Part shown: positions 18,926-26,760 of the stretch, one piece after another
How the letters are laid out: every line of letters begins with the position of its first letter
Position numbering within the stretch: the stretch's first letter is position 1
Source: Hofstenia miamia
Taxonomy: Eukaryota > Xenacoelomorpha > Acoela > Hofsteniidae
NCBI GenBank assembly: GCA_900660155.1
Contig: CABFPE010000021.1
Span: 888,991-915,750, forward strand
Direction: 5' to 3'
Length of the DNA: 26,760 bases
Made by a program: the position numbers and the translations under genes
The notes under the pieces: model-generated
The model's input: the letters and a program-made list of their open reading frames with translations, nothing else
Told to the model about the DNA's origin: nothing
The model's database searches: none

Positions 18926-19374
18926 AAAGATTAATTAGAGCAAATATTCAATTAAACAAAGCATTCGACAGTTTGTAGCAAAGATATAACGACATGATCA
19001 TGATCAAAGTGAAAGGTTATGGTATGCTAAAACAACTACAGATACTAATGCTGAATTTTAATAAAACCAAATTTCCTGTACAATATACTCATGTATCAAT
19101 AATGTTAATGATATAAAATTGAATCCAATCGCAATAATATTTTGAAATGCACAGTTTTTAACGGCATTTTTCGAATTCTTCTTTTGATTATTGACTGATT
19201 TTGTTTGGCTAGAAATGCTTTCTTTGATGATGAGATAGATAAAATACAAAGTTCTCTTTAAACCTGTTCTTTAGTTTATGTATATATATATATCGCTATT
19301 TGTTCAACGAAATAAGAAAAAGTTGGAACAAAGAGCGAACAAGATTGCTTATTTCAGTGAACAAATAGCGAAAT
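18926..19374. repeat. Small contig duplicating 22362-22770
   Basis: Bounded by N at 18925 and N at 19375. It is the same as 22362-22716 up to the (TA)n tract, then differs by an extra ~50 bases (19291-19343) before rejoining at TTGCTTATTTCAGTGAACAA. Most likely it is the other allele or a redundant contig misplaced here. The 63-codon minus-strand frame it contains (19058-19249) is the duplicate of 22494-22685. Confidence 0.75.
19293..19371. repeat. Foldback: CGCTATTTGTTC inverted arms
   Basis: TCGCTATTTGTTC at 19293-19305 and its exact complement GAACAAATAGCGA at 19359-19371. The homology extends inward (AACGAAATAAG against CTTATTTCAGT), making a hairpin of about 25-base arms. It is next to a TA microsatellite, so it may be a tiny palindromic MITE. 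Confidence 0.5.
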
Positions 19375-19375
19375 N

Positions 19376-19852
19376 TATAAAGTAGATTATGTCAATTGAT
19401 GTATACGTATTTTGTATCTATCTATTTACATATATGTAATTTCGTGGAAAACTAATTTTCATTTAGATTTACAAAAAAATTACAACATACTACATAAAAT
19501 ATTACAATGAGTCACATAAAATTAACTGTATTATTCAAAATCAGAGAGTTTCATTTCACTGTCACTTACTGATATTACATCAATATGTAAATGGTGACTT
19601 CCGATGTGCACTTACGACACTCCATATCATTTGAATTGAATTAATGTGAATTTATTTGTTTTGGAAGGCTATGCAAGAAGTGTAGTGTACTTTTGTTTAA
19701 TAGAAATTCCTTTCCAGTAAATGATTAATCATTAGAACATGAAAATAATTTTCACACTGTTTGAAATGTTGTCAATTATTTTGATAGATTGGTAGAACTT
19801 CTGAAAACGAACTTAATGTATTTAATTTGGTTTTTCTCGTAAACTACGTTGA
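19376..19852. other. Intergenic, nothing recognised
   Basis: AT-rich with ordinary CG content. No open frame or repeat of note. Confidence 0.4.
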
Positions 19853-20005
19853 CACGCTGACAGGTGTTATGACTGTCAAGCTATTTTAGTTAAGAAACAT
19901 TTAGCTACAGTCTTAGAATACGGGAACGAAGAAATCGACGAGACTGTTTTTATTGCTACGGGCCCTACCCCAGATGATTGTAATCACCCAGTCATATTCA
20001 AGTAA
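19853..20005 (+). CDS. Likely 3'-terminal exon of an unrecognised gene
   Basis: The + strand is open for 50 codons to a TAA at 20003-20005. From about 19911 the sequence becomes CG- and GC-richer and looks strongly coding: VLEYGNEEIDETV, then FIATGPTPDDCNHPVIFK and stop. An acceptor-like ACATTTAGCTACAG ends at 19910. Two AATAAA signals follow at once (20006-20011, 20014-20019), which fits a last exon with a very short 3' UTR. No family is recognised. The upstream exons are not visible before the contig join at 19375. A gene fragment or pseudogene is equally possible. Confidence 0.4.
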   Translation, partial: HADRCYDCQAILVKKHLATVLEYGNEEIDETVFIATGPTPDDCNHPVIFK

Positions 20006-20431
20006 AATAAAACAATAAAAGCAGCTATTTAGGTTTGTTTTAATCCCCATTAGTAAATTAGGATGTTTATTGAACGAGAATAATTAATATACGGTGTATT
20101 TTTCAAATTCTTTAATATGTAAAAATAATGTTAACTGCTGCTCATTCATTTTCTTATATACCTAGATTCATTCCTACGAAAAATACCATTAATTGGTGAA
20201 TGTCAGTTGAATACTTATCACAAAGCAGAAATATATTAACATTTGCAGAGTGCTAATTCTCAAACGCTAATCATTTATAATTTTGTGGTGTTTCTTTTGA
20301 ATTGTTTCATTCAACAGCAAAATTGTTGCGAAAGTTGATGGTGAAATCCACGCTTTAGTATATAGAATATGACGATTAACCCCGTTTATTATTACACAAA
20401 CAAAAAACTACTTGGAATACAGAAATGATGA

Positions 20432-20636
20432 AAATATTCCAACATTTATGTAAAAAAGGTGATGCAACATAAAACCTCCAATAAAGCAGATTTACAAATG
20501 AAGGAAATTTTCCAGGATTTCCCAACCACAATGACTCTTGAGGTTGGATGAGTTAGCAGTAGCTGACAGCTTGCATGTGAAACTTCTTCCAAAGAACACA
20601 CTTATTGTACAACCGGTCGTAATAATGGATGTGTAG
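20432..20636 (+). pseudogene. Frameshifted coding-like fragment
   Basis: A 39-codon frame (contains ADLQMKEIFQDFPTTMTLEV) ends at TGA 20549-20551. The frame that overlaps it by a few bases then continues protein-like (DELAVADSLHVKLLPKNTLI, then VQPVVIMDV and stop at 20634-20636). One inserted or lost base would join them. Both parts have coding-like composition. The family is not recognised; a decayed transposase or host exon is possible. Confidence 0.35.
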
Positions 20637-21000
20637 TACTTTTCTGTTGATCAGAATTTTAGTTTAATGAAATTGTCTGTTCACGTGATCCCATTGCTTC
20701 CAAATTATAACTTTCATTTCAACCGAAATTGGAAAATAAGTATTTTTGAGTTATGCAAAAACAGCCCACCCCGTGTTGACTAAGTCGTTCCGTAAGAGCA
20801 TACTGTATAGGTACAGGTTGACATTGAATAGAACTGATTTGTTGAAATTTTTATTTTTGTGAATAGAACCAAATACATTATGTAATTTAGGTTAAAAATA
20901 AATAAACTTAAAATAAAAGTCTTTAAAAAATTCTATGGTTTTCCTTTAGCATTGCATTTCTCTCGATGGCTATATGAAATATATGTAGTGTTAGATTTAA

Positions 21001-21163
21001 GAAACTTTGTCGTTTTCAATACATGGAAATAGTGACATTGCTTCTTTTGAGGTTATCGAGACAGCACTTCGGTTGCTTCAATTACTGAGTTGAATGTAAA
21101 GCGTTTGAGTTTCTTAAAGCAATCAATTCCATCAGATGTTGCACAATGCAAAGTAGGAAGTAG
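21001..21163 (+). pseudogene. Frameshifted coding-like fragment
   Basis: The frame opening at 21001 reads SIHGNSDIASFEVIETALRL and LLQLLS to TGA 21091-21093. The next frame picks up without a gap as VECKAFEFLKAINSI and ends at TAG 21161-21163. Alpha-helical, leucine-rich character. The same kind of single frameshift as 20432-20636 suggests these pieces are parts of one decayed gene. Unrecognised. Confidence 0.3.
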
Positions 21164-21790
21164 TCAGAAGCATCCGATTTACCGTTAAATCGATATTGAA
21201 TTTTAGCAATTTTGAAATCATTTCTAAAGTGTTATCCTTTAATTTAACTTTTCAAACTACCTTTTTATCAGGGTAACCACTGATCGGTGATTAGCCACTA
21301 TTTGAAGGCTAGTTTTTTAGTCACTATTTTCTCGCCTAAATGTCTGTTTTCCCCCACCATTTTGTACTAGTTTAAGCTATTATTGAAATGTACGGACTAT
21401 CTGTCGAAAGTTAGCCACTGTTAAGTTGAGATTGGACGTTTTAGCTATTGTGTGATTAAATTAAAAGCCTTGTTTATAAGGAGGGTCTGATGTTGTAGCC
21501 AATCCAAAGACCAAGGTTCTCAAATCGCCCTGTCCCTATAAATGGGAAAACTTATTGTGTAAACTCAAATTCGCTTGGGATAACAGCTCGTAAGGGATAC
21601 TGACTGGCTTCGAGCGTCTTAGTAAGTTTTCGGTTAAGTAAATGAGTTACGAGTGCAAACTTATAGTGCACGCACAAATATTAATCATAATTATGAATTT
21701 TTGTGCGTACTTTTTTGCATTGAAAAATTGAAGTGTCTTACAGATTATTGGTAAAAATTCAAGGCAAATATAGAGCACACAGAACCCACT
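21164..21790. other. Intergenic, nothing recognised
   Basis: No coding-like frame. A GC-richer patch (21530-21640) and short repeats of TTAGCCACT near 21292 and 21411 were seen but fit no element I know. Confidence 0.35.
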
Positions 21791-21847
21791 CGTTTTGATA
21801 TGGATCGCAATTTGTTTGCAATTGGTCCATTTTTATAATGTATGTCT

Positions 21848-21990
21848 TCTGATTAAAGAAAGCATTTCTAGTCAATTAAAAACAGTCAATAATAAAAAAT
21901 ATGAAGAATTCGAACATCCCATTAAAACTGTGTATTTCAACATATTATTGCGATTGGATTCAATTTTAAATCATTAACATATTGGAATTT
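21848..21990 (+). repeat. Inverted repeat, left arm
   Basis: About 140 bases (AAAGAAAGCATTTCTAG ... TTATTGCGATTGGATTCAA ... CATTAACAT) match the reverse complement of 22528-22672, and also 19092-19240, at roughly 80 percent by eye. Translations of the two arms in matching frames share LIKESISSQ and K-x-V-N-N, so the repeat may once have been coding. The two arms face each other across about 540 bases. Confidence 0.65.
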
Positions 21991-22238
21991 TATTTTATAT
22001 TTTCGAAGGTTTATTTACCACAGCAATATATTGTGAAATCGTAGAAAGTCCAGAGTTCAAACGCAAAGTAAATAAATTTTCAGAGAATCAACATGATCAC
22101 TGTATAAAAGGCAGTAGGCCTGTTGCTGCTCTGGATAATTTATTTGGTGAAACGGTTGGGGCATATCGCCAGTCAATTGGTAAACTACAAGCGCATGAGC
22201 GCGGAATGGAAGTAACCAAACCATTAAAAATATCCTGA
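21978..22238 (+). CDS. Open, coding-like fragment of an unrecognised gene
   Basis: 86 codons without a stop or an early ATG. The latter part is GC-richer and convincingly protein-like: GSRPVAALDNLFGETVGAYR, then QSIGKLQAHERGMEVTKP. An acceptor-like TTTATTTACCACAG ends at 22023, which would start an exon there, and a possible donor (GAA then GTAACC) lies near 22211. No family is recognised. It lies between the arms of the inverted repeat, so it may belong to a mobile element. Confidence 0.4.
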   Translation, partial: HIGILFYIFEGLFTTAIYCEIVESPEFKRKVNKFSENQHDHCIKGSRPVAALDNLFGETVGAYRQSIGKLQAHERGMEVTKPLKIS

Positions 22239-22493
22239 TGTGAGCATGATCCTATGATGTACGCTTTTTTCAACCAAGAACTGAATTTAACTGATAATCA
22301 TCACAATAGAAAACGTCAATGGATGAAATGTACGACTAGGGAAATAGGATAGCCAGCAAACAAAGATTAATTAGAGCAAATATTCAATTAAACAAAGCAT
22401 TCGACAGTTTGTAGCAAAGATATAACGACATGATCATGATCAAAGTGAAAGGTTATGGTATGCTAAAACAACTACAGATACTAATGCTGAATT

Positions 22494-22685
22494 TTAATAA
22501 AACCAAATTTCCTGTACAATATACTCATGTATCAATAATGTTAATGATATAAAATTGAATCCAATCGCAATAATATTTTGAAATGCACAGTTTTTAACGG
22601 CATTTTTCGAATTCTTCTTTTGATTATTGACTGATTTTGTTTGGCTAGAAATGCTTTCTTTGATGATGAGATAGATAAAATACAA
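22494..22685 (-). repeat. Inverted repeat, right arm (63-codon open frame)
   Basis: The counterpart of 21848-21990 on the opposite strand. The minus-strand frame contains LIIKESISSQTKSVNNQKK and a hydrophobic segment NIIAIGFNFISLTLLI that could span a membrane. The same frame recurs at 19058-19249 because of the duplicated contig. A real gene cannot be shown. Confidence 0.4.
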
Positions 22686-22715
22686 AGTTCTCTTTAAACC
22701 TGTTCTTTAGTTTAT

Positions 22716-22741
22716 GTATATATATATATATATATATATAT
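22716..22741. repeat. (TA)n microsatellite
   Basis: An uninterrupted TA run of about 13 units. The allelic contig at 19281-19292 has a shorter run, and the sequence to its right is where the two copies differ. Confidence 0.85.
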
Positions 22742-22754
22742 TGCTTATTTCAGT

Positions 22755-22907
22755 GAACAAATAGCGAAATTCTCAAATTTGTACAATGTTAATCCATATT
22801 GCTTTGCAGTGTATTTAAAGATATGTAACAAATTTTTAGATAATTTTCAAAACAGTTGAAAAAATCGTAAAAAAATTCGACTTACACATATATCTCGCTA
22901 TTTGTTC
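22755..22907. repeat. Inverted arms GAACAAATAGCGA / TCGCTATTTGTTC
   Basis: Exact 13-base inverted repeats at 22755-22767 and 22895-22907, the same motif as in the foldback at 19293-19371. The three sites suggest a small MITE-like family ending in TATATCGCTATTTGTTC. Confidence 0.5.
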
Positions 22908-23827
22908 TACCACAACAAAAGATTATAATTATGAGGTAAATATAATGATAGTTTAACTAATTTAACCCCATCTGGTTTCAATTAGATGTCTCCATGATAT
23001 CGTGAGTGCCTGTACTCATAATTTTCAGAAATTTTGATGTTAAACACTTCTACCAATCCCATTACTTTGCTAGTTGTTTGTGTAAATTTGCTCATGCAAA
23101 TAATCAAATTTAGGTGATAACAATGCTAACATTATAAATTTATGTTAAAACAATTAAGATCTTTCCACCAGAACGTGACAATCCAATGCAAATGATCTTC
23201 TGATCATAAGAATCACTTCATTGTTCGCGCTTTGGAGATAAACAGACAGTTACGAAGTGGAAACAATATATACTGTATATATAAGGTGTATACATTTTTC
23301 ATTTTAAATTAGGAAACTTAAGGCATGTGAGCAAGTGAGCAAAATGACAGCTCAAACAAGGTATGCTGGAGTATAGCAATACAACTATTATTATTTCAGT
23401 GTCAATTAAGCGTAAAGACCTCCAACATGACCATTTAAACACTACAAATGTAATTCTGAAAAGAAGATCGAAATCATGATACTTTAATTAATGATTTCAA
23501 GTGTCAATTTCTTTGATTTGTATATTTGACTAGTTATTCCTTAAGGCTGAAATTTTCTTTTGATGAGAGTCAGACATTATTTCATGATGGGTTTAGATAT
23601 TGCAAATAACTGCACAAGAGATTTGTGATAACGTAAAATAACAGTATATTGTGATTAATCAGCTGTGTACTTCAGCAAAGAATAATTTATTTATATTTTG
23701 AATATTTATCATTTAATTCTTGTTTCAATCAGTTTAGCTTTGCATTAATAGGTAGATAACAAAGAATTCAAATGGTTACACTTTTTCACCAAATTATTTA
23801 GCTACAAAATAATAAAACAATACTTTT
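22908..23827. other. Intergenic, nothing recognised
   Basis: AT-rich with ordinary CG content. A TATATACTGTATATA palindrome near 23268-23282 is the only structure noted. Confidence 0.4.
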
Positions 23828-23890
23828 TGTGCCACTCTTTAGCAATGAGAAATTGCTGATTCTGTGCCACTCTTTAGCAATCAGAAATTG
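23828..23890. repeat. Two-copy tandem repeat, period 35
   Basis: TGTGCCACTCTTTAGCAAT followed by S-AGAAATTG occurs at 23828-23855 and 23863-23890 with one difference (G/C). Confidence 0.85.
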
Positions 23891-24704
23891 TATTGAAATA
23901 GTTTGTATTTAGCTTATGCTAATAAAACGTGGAGTTTTTAGTGGGATGTTTGCACTTGTATACTACGTCGTTTTCTGCGGTTTGCTTCACTATCACTCAG
24001 CTAACATATTAAAACCTGATGAAACCGTGGTTTGCTACAGCAAAGATTGTCCAGGTAGATGTCTATGAATGAAAATGTATTGTCATTAATATAATTTAAT
24101 TCTTGGAATATAATCTTGTCTACATTCATCATGGTTTATCTGAATTTTAAATATATTTGCAATAGCAACCAGATAGGAAAAATTCGAAAAAATCACCAAA
24201 AAAATTTTTTACAAGCAAAGATGGGAATCAGTGTGTTAGGGTTAAAATGTTAATTATGCAAGTACCGATTGAAAACAACGACGTGATATTATTGCGCCAT
24301 ACAAAAATTTATACCCTGACGCTAGCAAATTTCGCATTTATGGGTAAAAAAACGTATAGCGTGTTAACTACTGAAAAGAAAACAATTAAAACCAATTAAC
24401 GACGTGGGTTTTGGTGTTCACCATTAATGTTAAAAAAACCATTTGTGTGAGGAAGCAACTCATAGCTAATTTCTATCGCAGATGTTCTTTGCGATCAAAT
24501 TTTGAAATAACACTACATTGATGTTTACTAAAACAGAAATTTCCACTGGAACAGAAAACGCGATGCGAATTTTCATTCTTGCCGCAAAATGATTAGAATC
24601 CAGATATCGTGATCGAAGACTGGTCGGACTTCCTAACAAATTGCTATGATATTGCATGGTAACGTCCACTACTTCGTATTTTCAAATTCTTTGCTGCCTT
24701 AACT
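23891..24704. other. Intergenic, no gene supported
   Basis: A 67-codon minus-strand frame (24466-24669) begins MDVTMQYHSN and has no recognisable motif, acceptor or donor. I see no other signal. Confidence 0.35.
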
Positions 24705-24838
24705 AGGGGCACACGTTCCCTTTTTTATGAATTGCTAGCGCAATGCAGACGGGTGTAACAAGTTCCATAAAATGCATTTCGACGCCTATGCAGAGGGGTG
24801 ACACACGATTCATTTTTATGAATGGCGTACCCTGTGAA
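24705..24838. repeat. Degenerate three-unit minisatellite, period 44-45
   Basis: Units start at 24705 (AGGGGCACACGTTCC), 24749 (ACGGGTGTAACAAGTTCC) and 24794 (AGGGGTGACACACGATTC). Each continues with a T/A-rich ATGAA or ATGCA stretch and ends near GCAG or GAAG. Confidence 0.55.
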
Positions 24839-25376
24839 GACTAACAGTTACGATCGCAATCCATTTTGAATTGCCCTTTCAATCACTTGCAAATTACAAC
24901 GACGCTTTATTCATTTCTACCACAAGGTTTTGCATCAAACCACTCAAATGCATATTTTTTCATTACCATTTGTAAATATTGGTTTCAATTAATTTTTCTC
25001 ATAGTATTTTGTGATTGCAACCACGGACACATATATGAATCTTGTATTTGTTGTTTAGTGATATAAAATTAGACTTATTTATTTACTTGAATTAAATTGC
25101 ATAGAAGAGACATCTTAGTATCTAATTAATAAATATACATCCAGCAATTAAGACTTTAATTATTAAACAATTCTTGTAGTTTCACGCTTTTTTCGCATAT
25201 CTCCGGCTTTTGAATTTAGTTATTCCTGCTATCAATTTTGTTTGGGTCGGTTGGGTACATATATATAATTTTTTTAGCAACTTAAACTTTAAAGTCTTCG
25301 AAGTTCTTTCGAGTTCTTACAAGATTTTTAAACTGTCATTAAAGTTAGTAAATTATTCGCTTGATTTTTTGAAGCA
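24839..25376. other. Intergenic, nothing recognised
   Basis: Open frames at 24866-25066 and 25210-25404 are hydrophobic, AT-rich and lack motifs; the second runs into the transposon end. Not regarded as genes. Confidence 0.4.
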
Positions 25377-25379
25377 TAA

Positions 25380-26248
25380 AGGTGTGTTTACAGCTTATCA
25401 ATGAAATATATTTCGCAATCGAGTGCTCAATTAGCACAAATTCAGCTGTACACAGCTGTGAAAGATGATCAATTAATAAAACTAATGAAATCAAAAGAAT
25501 GCGTAATCGAGCTTATCAAATGCGCTAATACTGCTGTAAACACTTGAAAGACGATCATATTTCCACAATTGAGATGAAAGACGTGATCAAACCACTTTTG
25601 ATATTTCGTATTTCATTCCTTTCATAATAGTCATTACGCTTGTGTAAACTTTGAATCAATTATATTCATTCGAAACTAGGCATGCAACATGAAAGGATCA
25701 CGACCCAATTGCTTGAAAAAGTTAAAGAAAAAACGTTTCTGTTCGATGTCTCTAATCCCAATTAAAAAATCGGGAGAAAAATAAAACTGCATTTTCTGAA
25801 ATCACATTAGATAATGGAATGATGACAGGTAAATTATTTTAATTTAAAATGAATGTATGCTTATCAAAAATAACCTAGGTGAGGAAGCAAAATTGAAATG
25901 GAATAGCTTGAGAAGCTATTACTCTCGGGAATTAGCCAAAATTGAAAAATCAAAGAAATCTGGTGTGGAGAAGAAGAAATCTACGTTCCTTTTCTTTGCA
26001 AATACGCCATAATAAATAACAACGAAGCAGAGGCAAAGGCTTCCAAATCGCACGATTCTGGCATTACTTTAAAATGTTTTGAATTATAAGATTCAATTGG
26101 GATTAGTCAGCTGTAAACGCTGTATCAATAACAAATATAAGTGTGATAAACAAGTTCAATTGAGACGCTGTAAACAGCGTATCAACAACAATGCATTTTT
26201 TCTCAATTTAGAGATATTATAATTCATTGATAAGCTGCAAACCCACCT
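25380..26248 (+). mobile_element. PIF/Harbinger-like DNA transposon, 869 bp, TAA target duplication
   Basis: The left end AGGTGTGTTTACAGCTTATC is matched by the reverse complement of the right end (AGGTGGGTTTGCAGCTTATC). The first 24 bases differ at two positions and similarity continues for some further bases. Both ends are flanked by TAA (25377-25379 and 26249-26251), the 3-bp TWA target of PIF/Harbinger elements. Subterminal copies of GCTGTAAAC or its complement recur inside (about 25532, 26109, 26166), as binding-site repeats often do. It encodes no transposase but holds a broken MADF-domain gene, the type of accessory DNA-binding protein known from Harbinger elements. Non-autonomous. Confidence 0.8.
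25688..26012 (+). pseudogene. MADF-domain gene, two exons, one frameshift
   Basis: Exon 1 (25688-25828) reads ITTQLLEKVKEKTFLFDVSN, the MADF start (I..V...P.LYD). The frame meets a stop at 25763-25765, and protein continues in the next frame as KNREKNKTAFSEITLDNG. A 50-bp intron (25829-25878) has a CAG/GTAAAT donor and ACCTAG acceptor and keeps the frame. Exon 2 (25879-26012) reads WNSLRSYYSRELAKIEKSKK then SG, the second half of the domain (W..LR..Y.RE......SG), and ends at TAA with AATAAA at 26011-26016. MADF domains are Myb-like DNA binders. One single-base frameshift is enough to explain the break. The protein would be about 110 residues, domain only. Confidence 0.7.
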
Positions 26249-26292
26249 TAACTGTTCCCTTCAAAATAACATGAAATTATTGGAGGTTGGCC

Positions 26293-26609
26293 CAGAGGCG
26301 CACCCAGAGGAGGGGAACATCCCCCCTCTCAACAGAGCAGAGCTGCTTGCATTCCTCATAAAATATTTGCCTGTAACCAGTGGCGTAAGCAAGGTGTGGA
26401 ATGTCTCTCAGTCGGATTTTCAAAAATGCCTTTGACTGGTTAAATAAAAAAATTTTCGGTAAAAAATATTAAAAAATTATAAACTAAGGTGGTGAAATGC
26501 ATTTCTTAGCGTCGAATTCATCAATATTTCCAAAGAATTTGAGGGATTTAGGCCCACATTTGGTTACTTATGGCGGAGATATTCCCCTGGTGTAAAACCC
26601 TGCTCACTG
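26293..26609. mobile_element. hAT-like terminal sequences / MITE fragment
   Basis: CAGAGGCGCACCCAGAGG at 26293 followed by a C-rich tract (ACATCCCCCCTCTC), and CAGTGGCGTAAGCAAGG at 26378, both resemble hAT transposon ends (CAGTGGCGnAnCCAGG). A weak inverted counterpart ends at 26609 (GCTCACTG). No matching 8-bp target duplication was found, so boundaries and integrity are uncertain; one hAT end may have inserted into another. Confidence 0.35.
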
Positions 26610-26760
26610 CCCTACATATAATAATCATAGTATATAATATGTATTGGCTCTATTCTATGTCTGCAGGGGTAGACAATATAAAATTGATGTTGCAATTATT
26701 GCGATAATTGGAATTAATTAACCTATTGAATACTTTACAAATCGATTGCCAATTATTTAT
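26610..26760. other. AT-rich end of window, nothing recognised
   Basis: No feature was seen. Confidence 0.4.

Noticed and set aside
24466..24669. 67-codon minus-strand open frame
   Set aside because: No motif, splice site or homolog recognised; the length is expected by chance here.

Overview
The window looks like nuclear DNA of an invertebrate animal. It is AT-rich, gene-sparse, and full of decayed transposable elements. It contains one intact protein gene, an animal-type cyclophilin A (17558-18052, + strand). I cannot name the species. The features that bear on it are animal-like cyclophilin residues, AATAAA poly(A) signals, a candidate 50-bp intron, and signs of CpG methylation.

Layout. 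1-860: one copy of a TATA-bearing, LTR-like repeat with normal CpG content. 956-3839: a CpG-free block holding a minus-strand Ty3/gypsy integrase relic. 3825-5087: three copies of a piggyBac-type MITE (TTAA targets, terminal inverted repeats). 5523-6428: exon-like minus-strand pieces of an unrecognised gene. 6503-16190: a graveyard of minus-strand Ty3/gypsy sequence containing gag, zinc knuckle, protease and reverse transcriptase. It is cut up by copies of an ~800-bp LTR (TGTGGCA...TGCCACA, two with 4-bp target duplications) and by the second copy of the LTR-like repeat. 17295 onward: CpG content returns to normal and the cyclophilin gene follows. 18.3-25.3 kb: mostly intergenic, with coding-like, frameshifted fragments between 19.85 and 22.24 kb, an inverted repeat and small tandem repeats. 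25380-26248: an 869-bp DNA transposon with ~24-bp inverted ends and TAA target duplications, carrying a broken two-exon MADF-domain gene (PIF/Harbinger-like). 26293-26609: hAT-like terminal sequences.

Two properties of the whole window matter most. First, the retrotransposon blocks contain essentially no CG dinucleotide over kilobases, and where two repeat copies can be aligned the CGs of one are TG or CA in the other. This is the signature of cytosine methylation and deamination aimed at transposons. Second, the sequence is a draft scaffold. Runs of one to three N mark contig joins, and most joins are flanked by near-identical duplicated sequence, so several apparent duplications (10228-12056, 13540-15536, 5642-6445, 18926-22716) are probably unmerged overlaps or alleles.

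Apart from the transposon genes, which once acted together in element copying, there is no visible operon or pathway. The cyclophilin stands alone. All translations and alignments were done by eye, so boundaries of degenerate elements are approximate.
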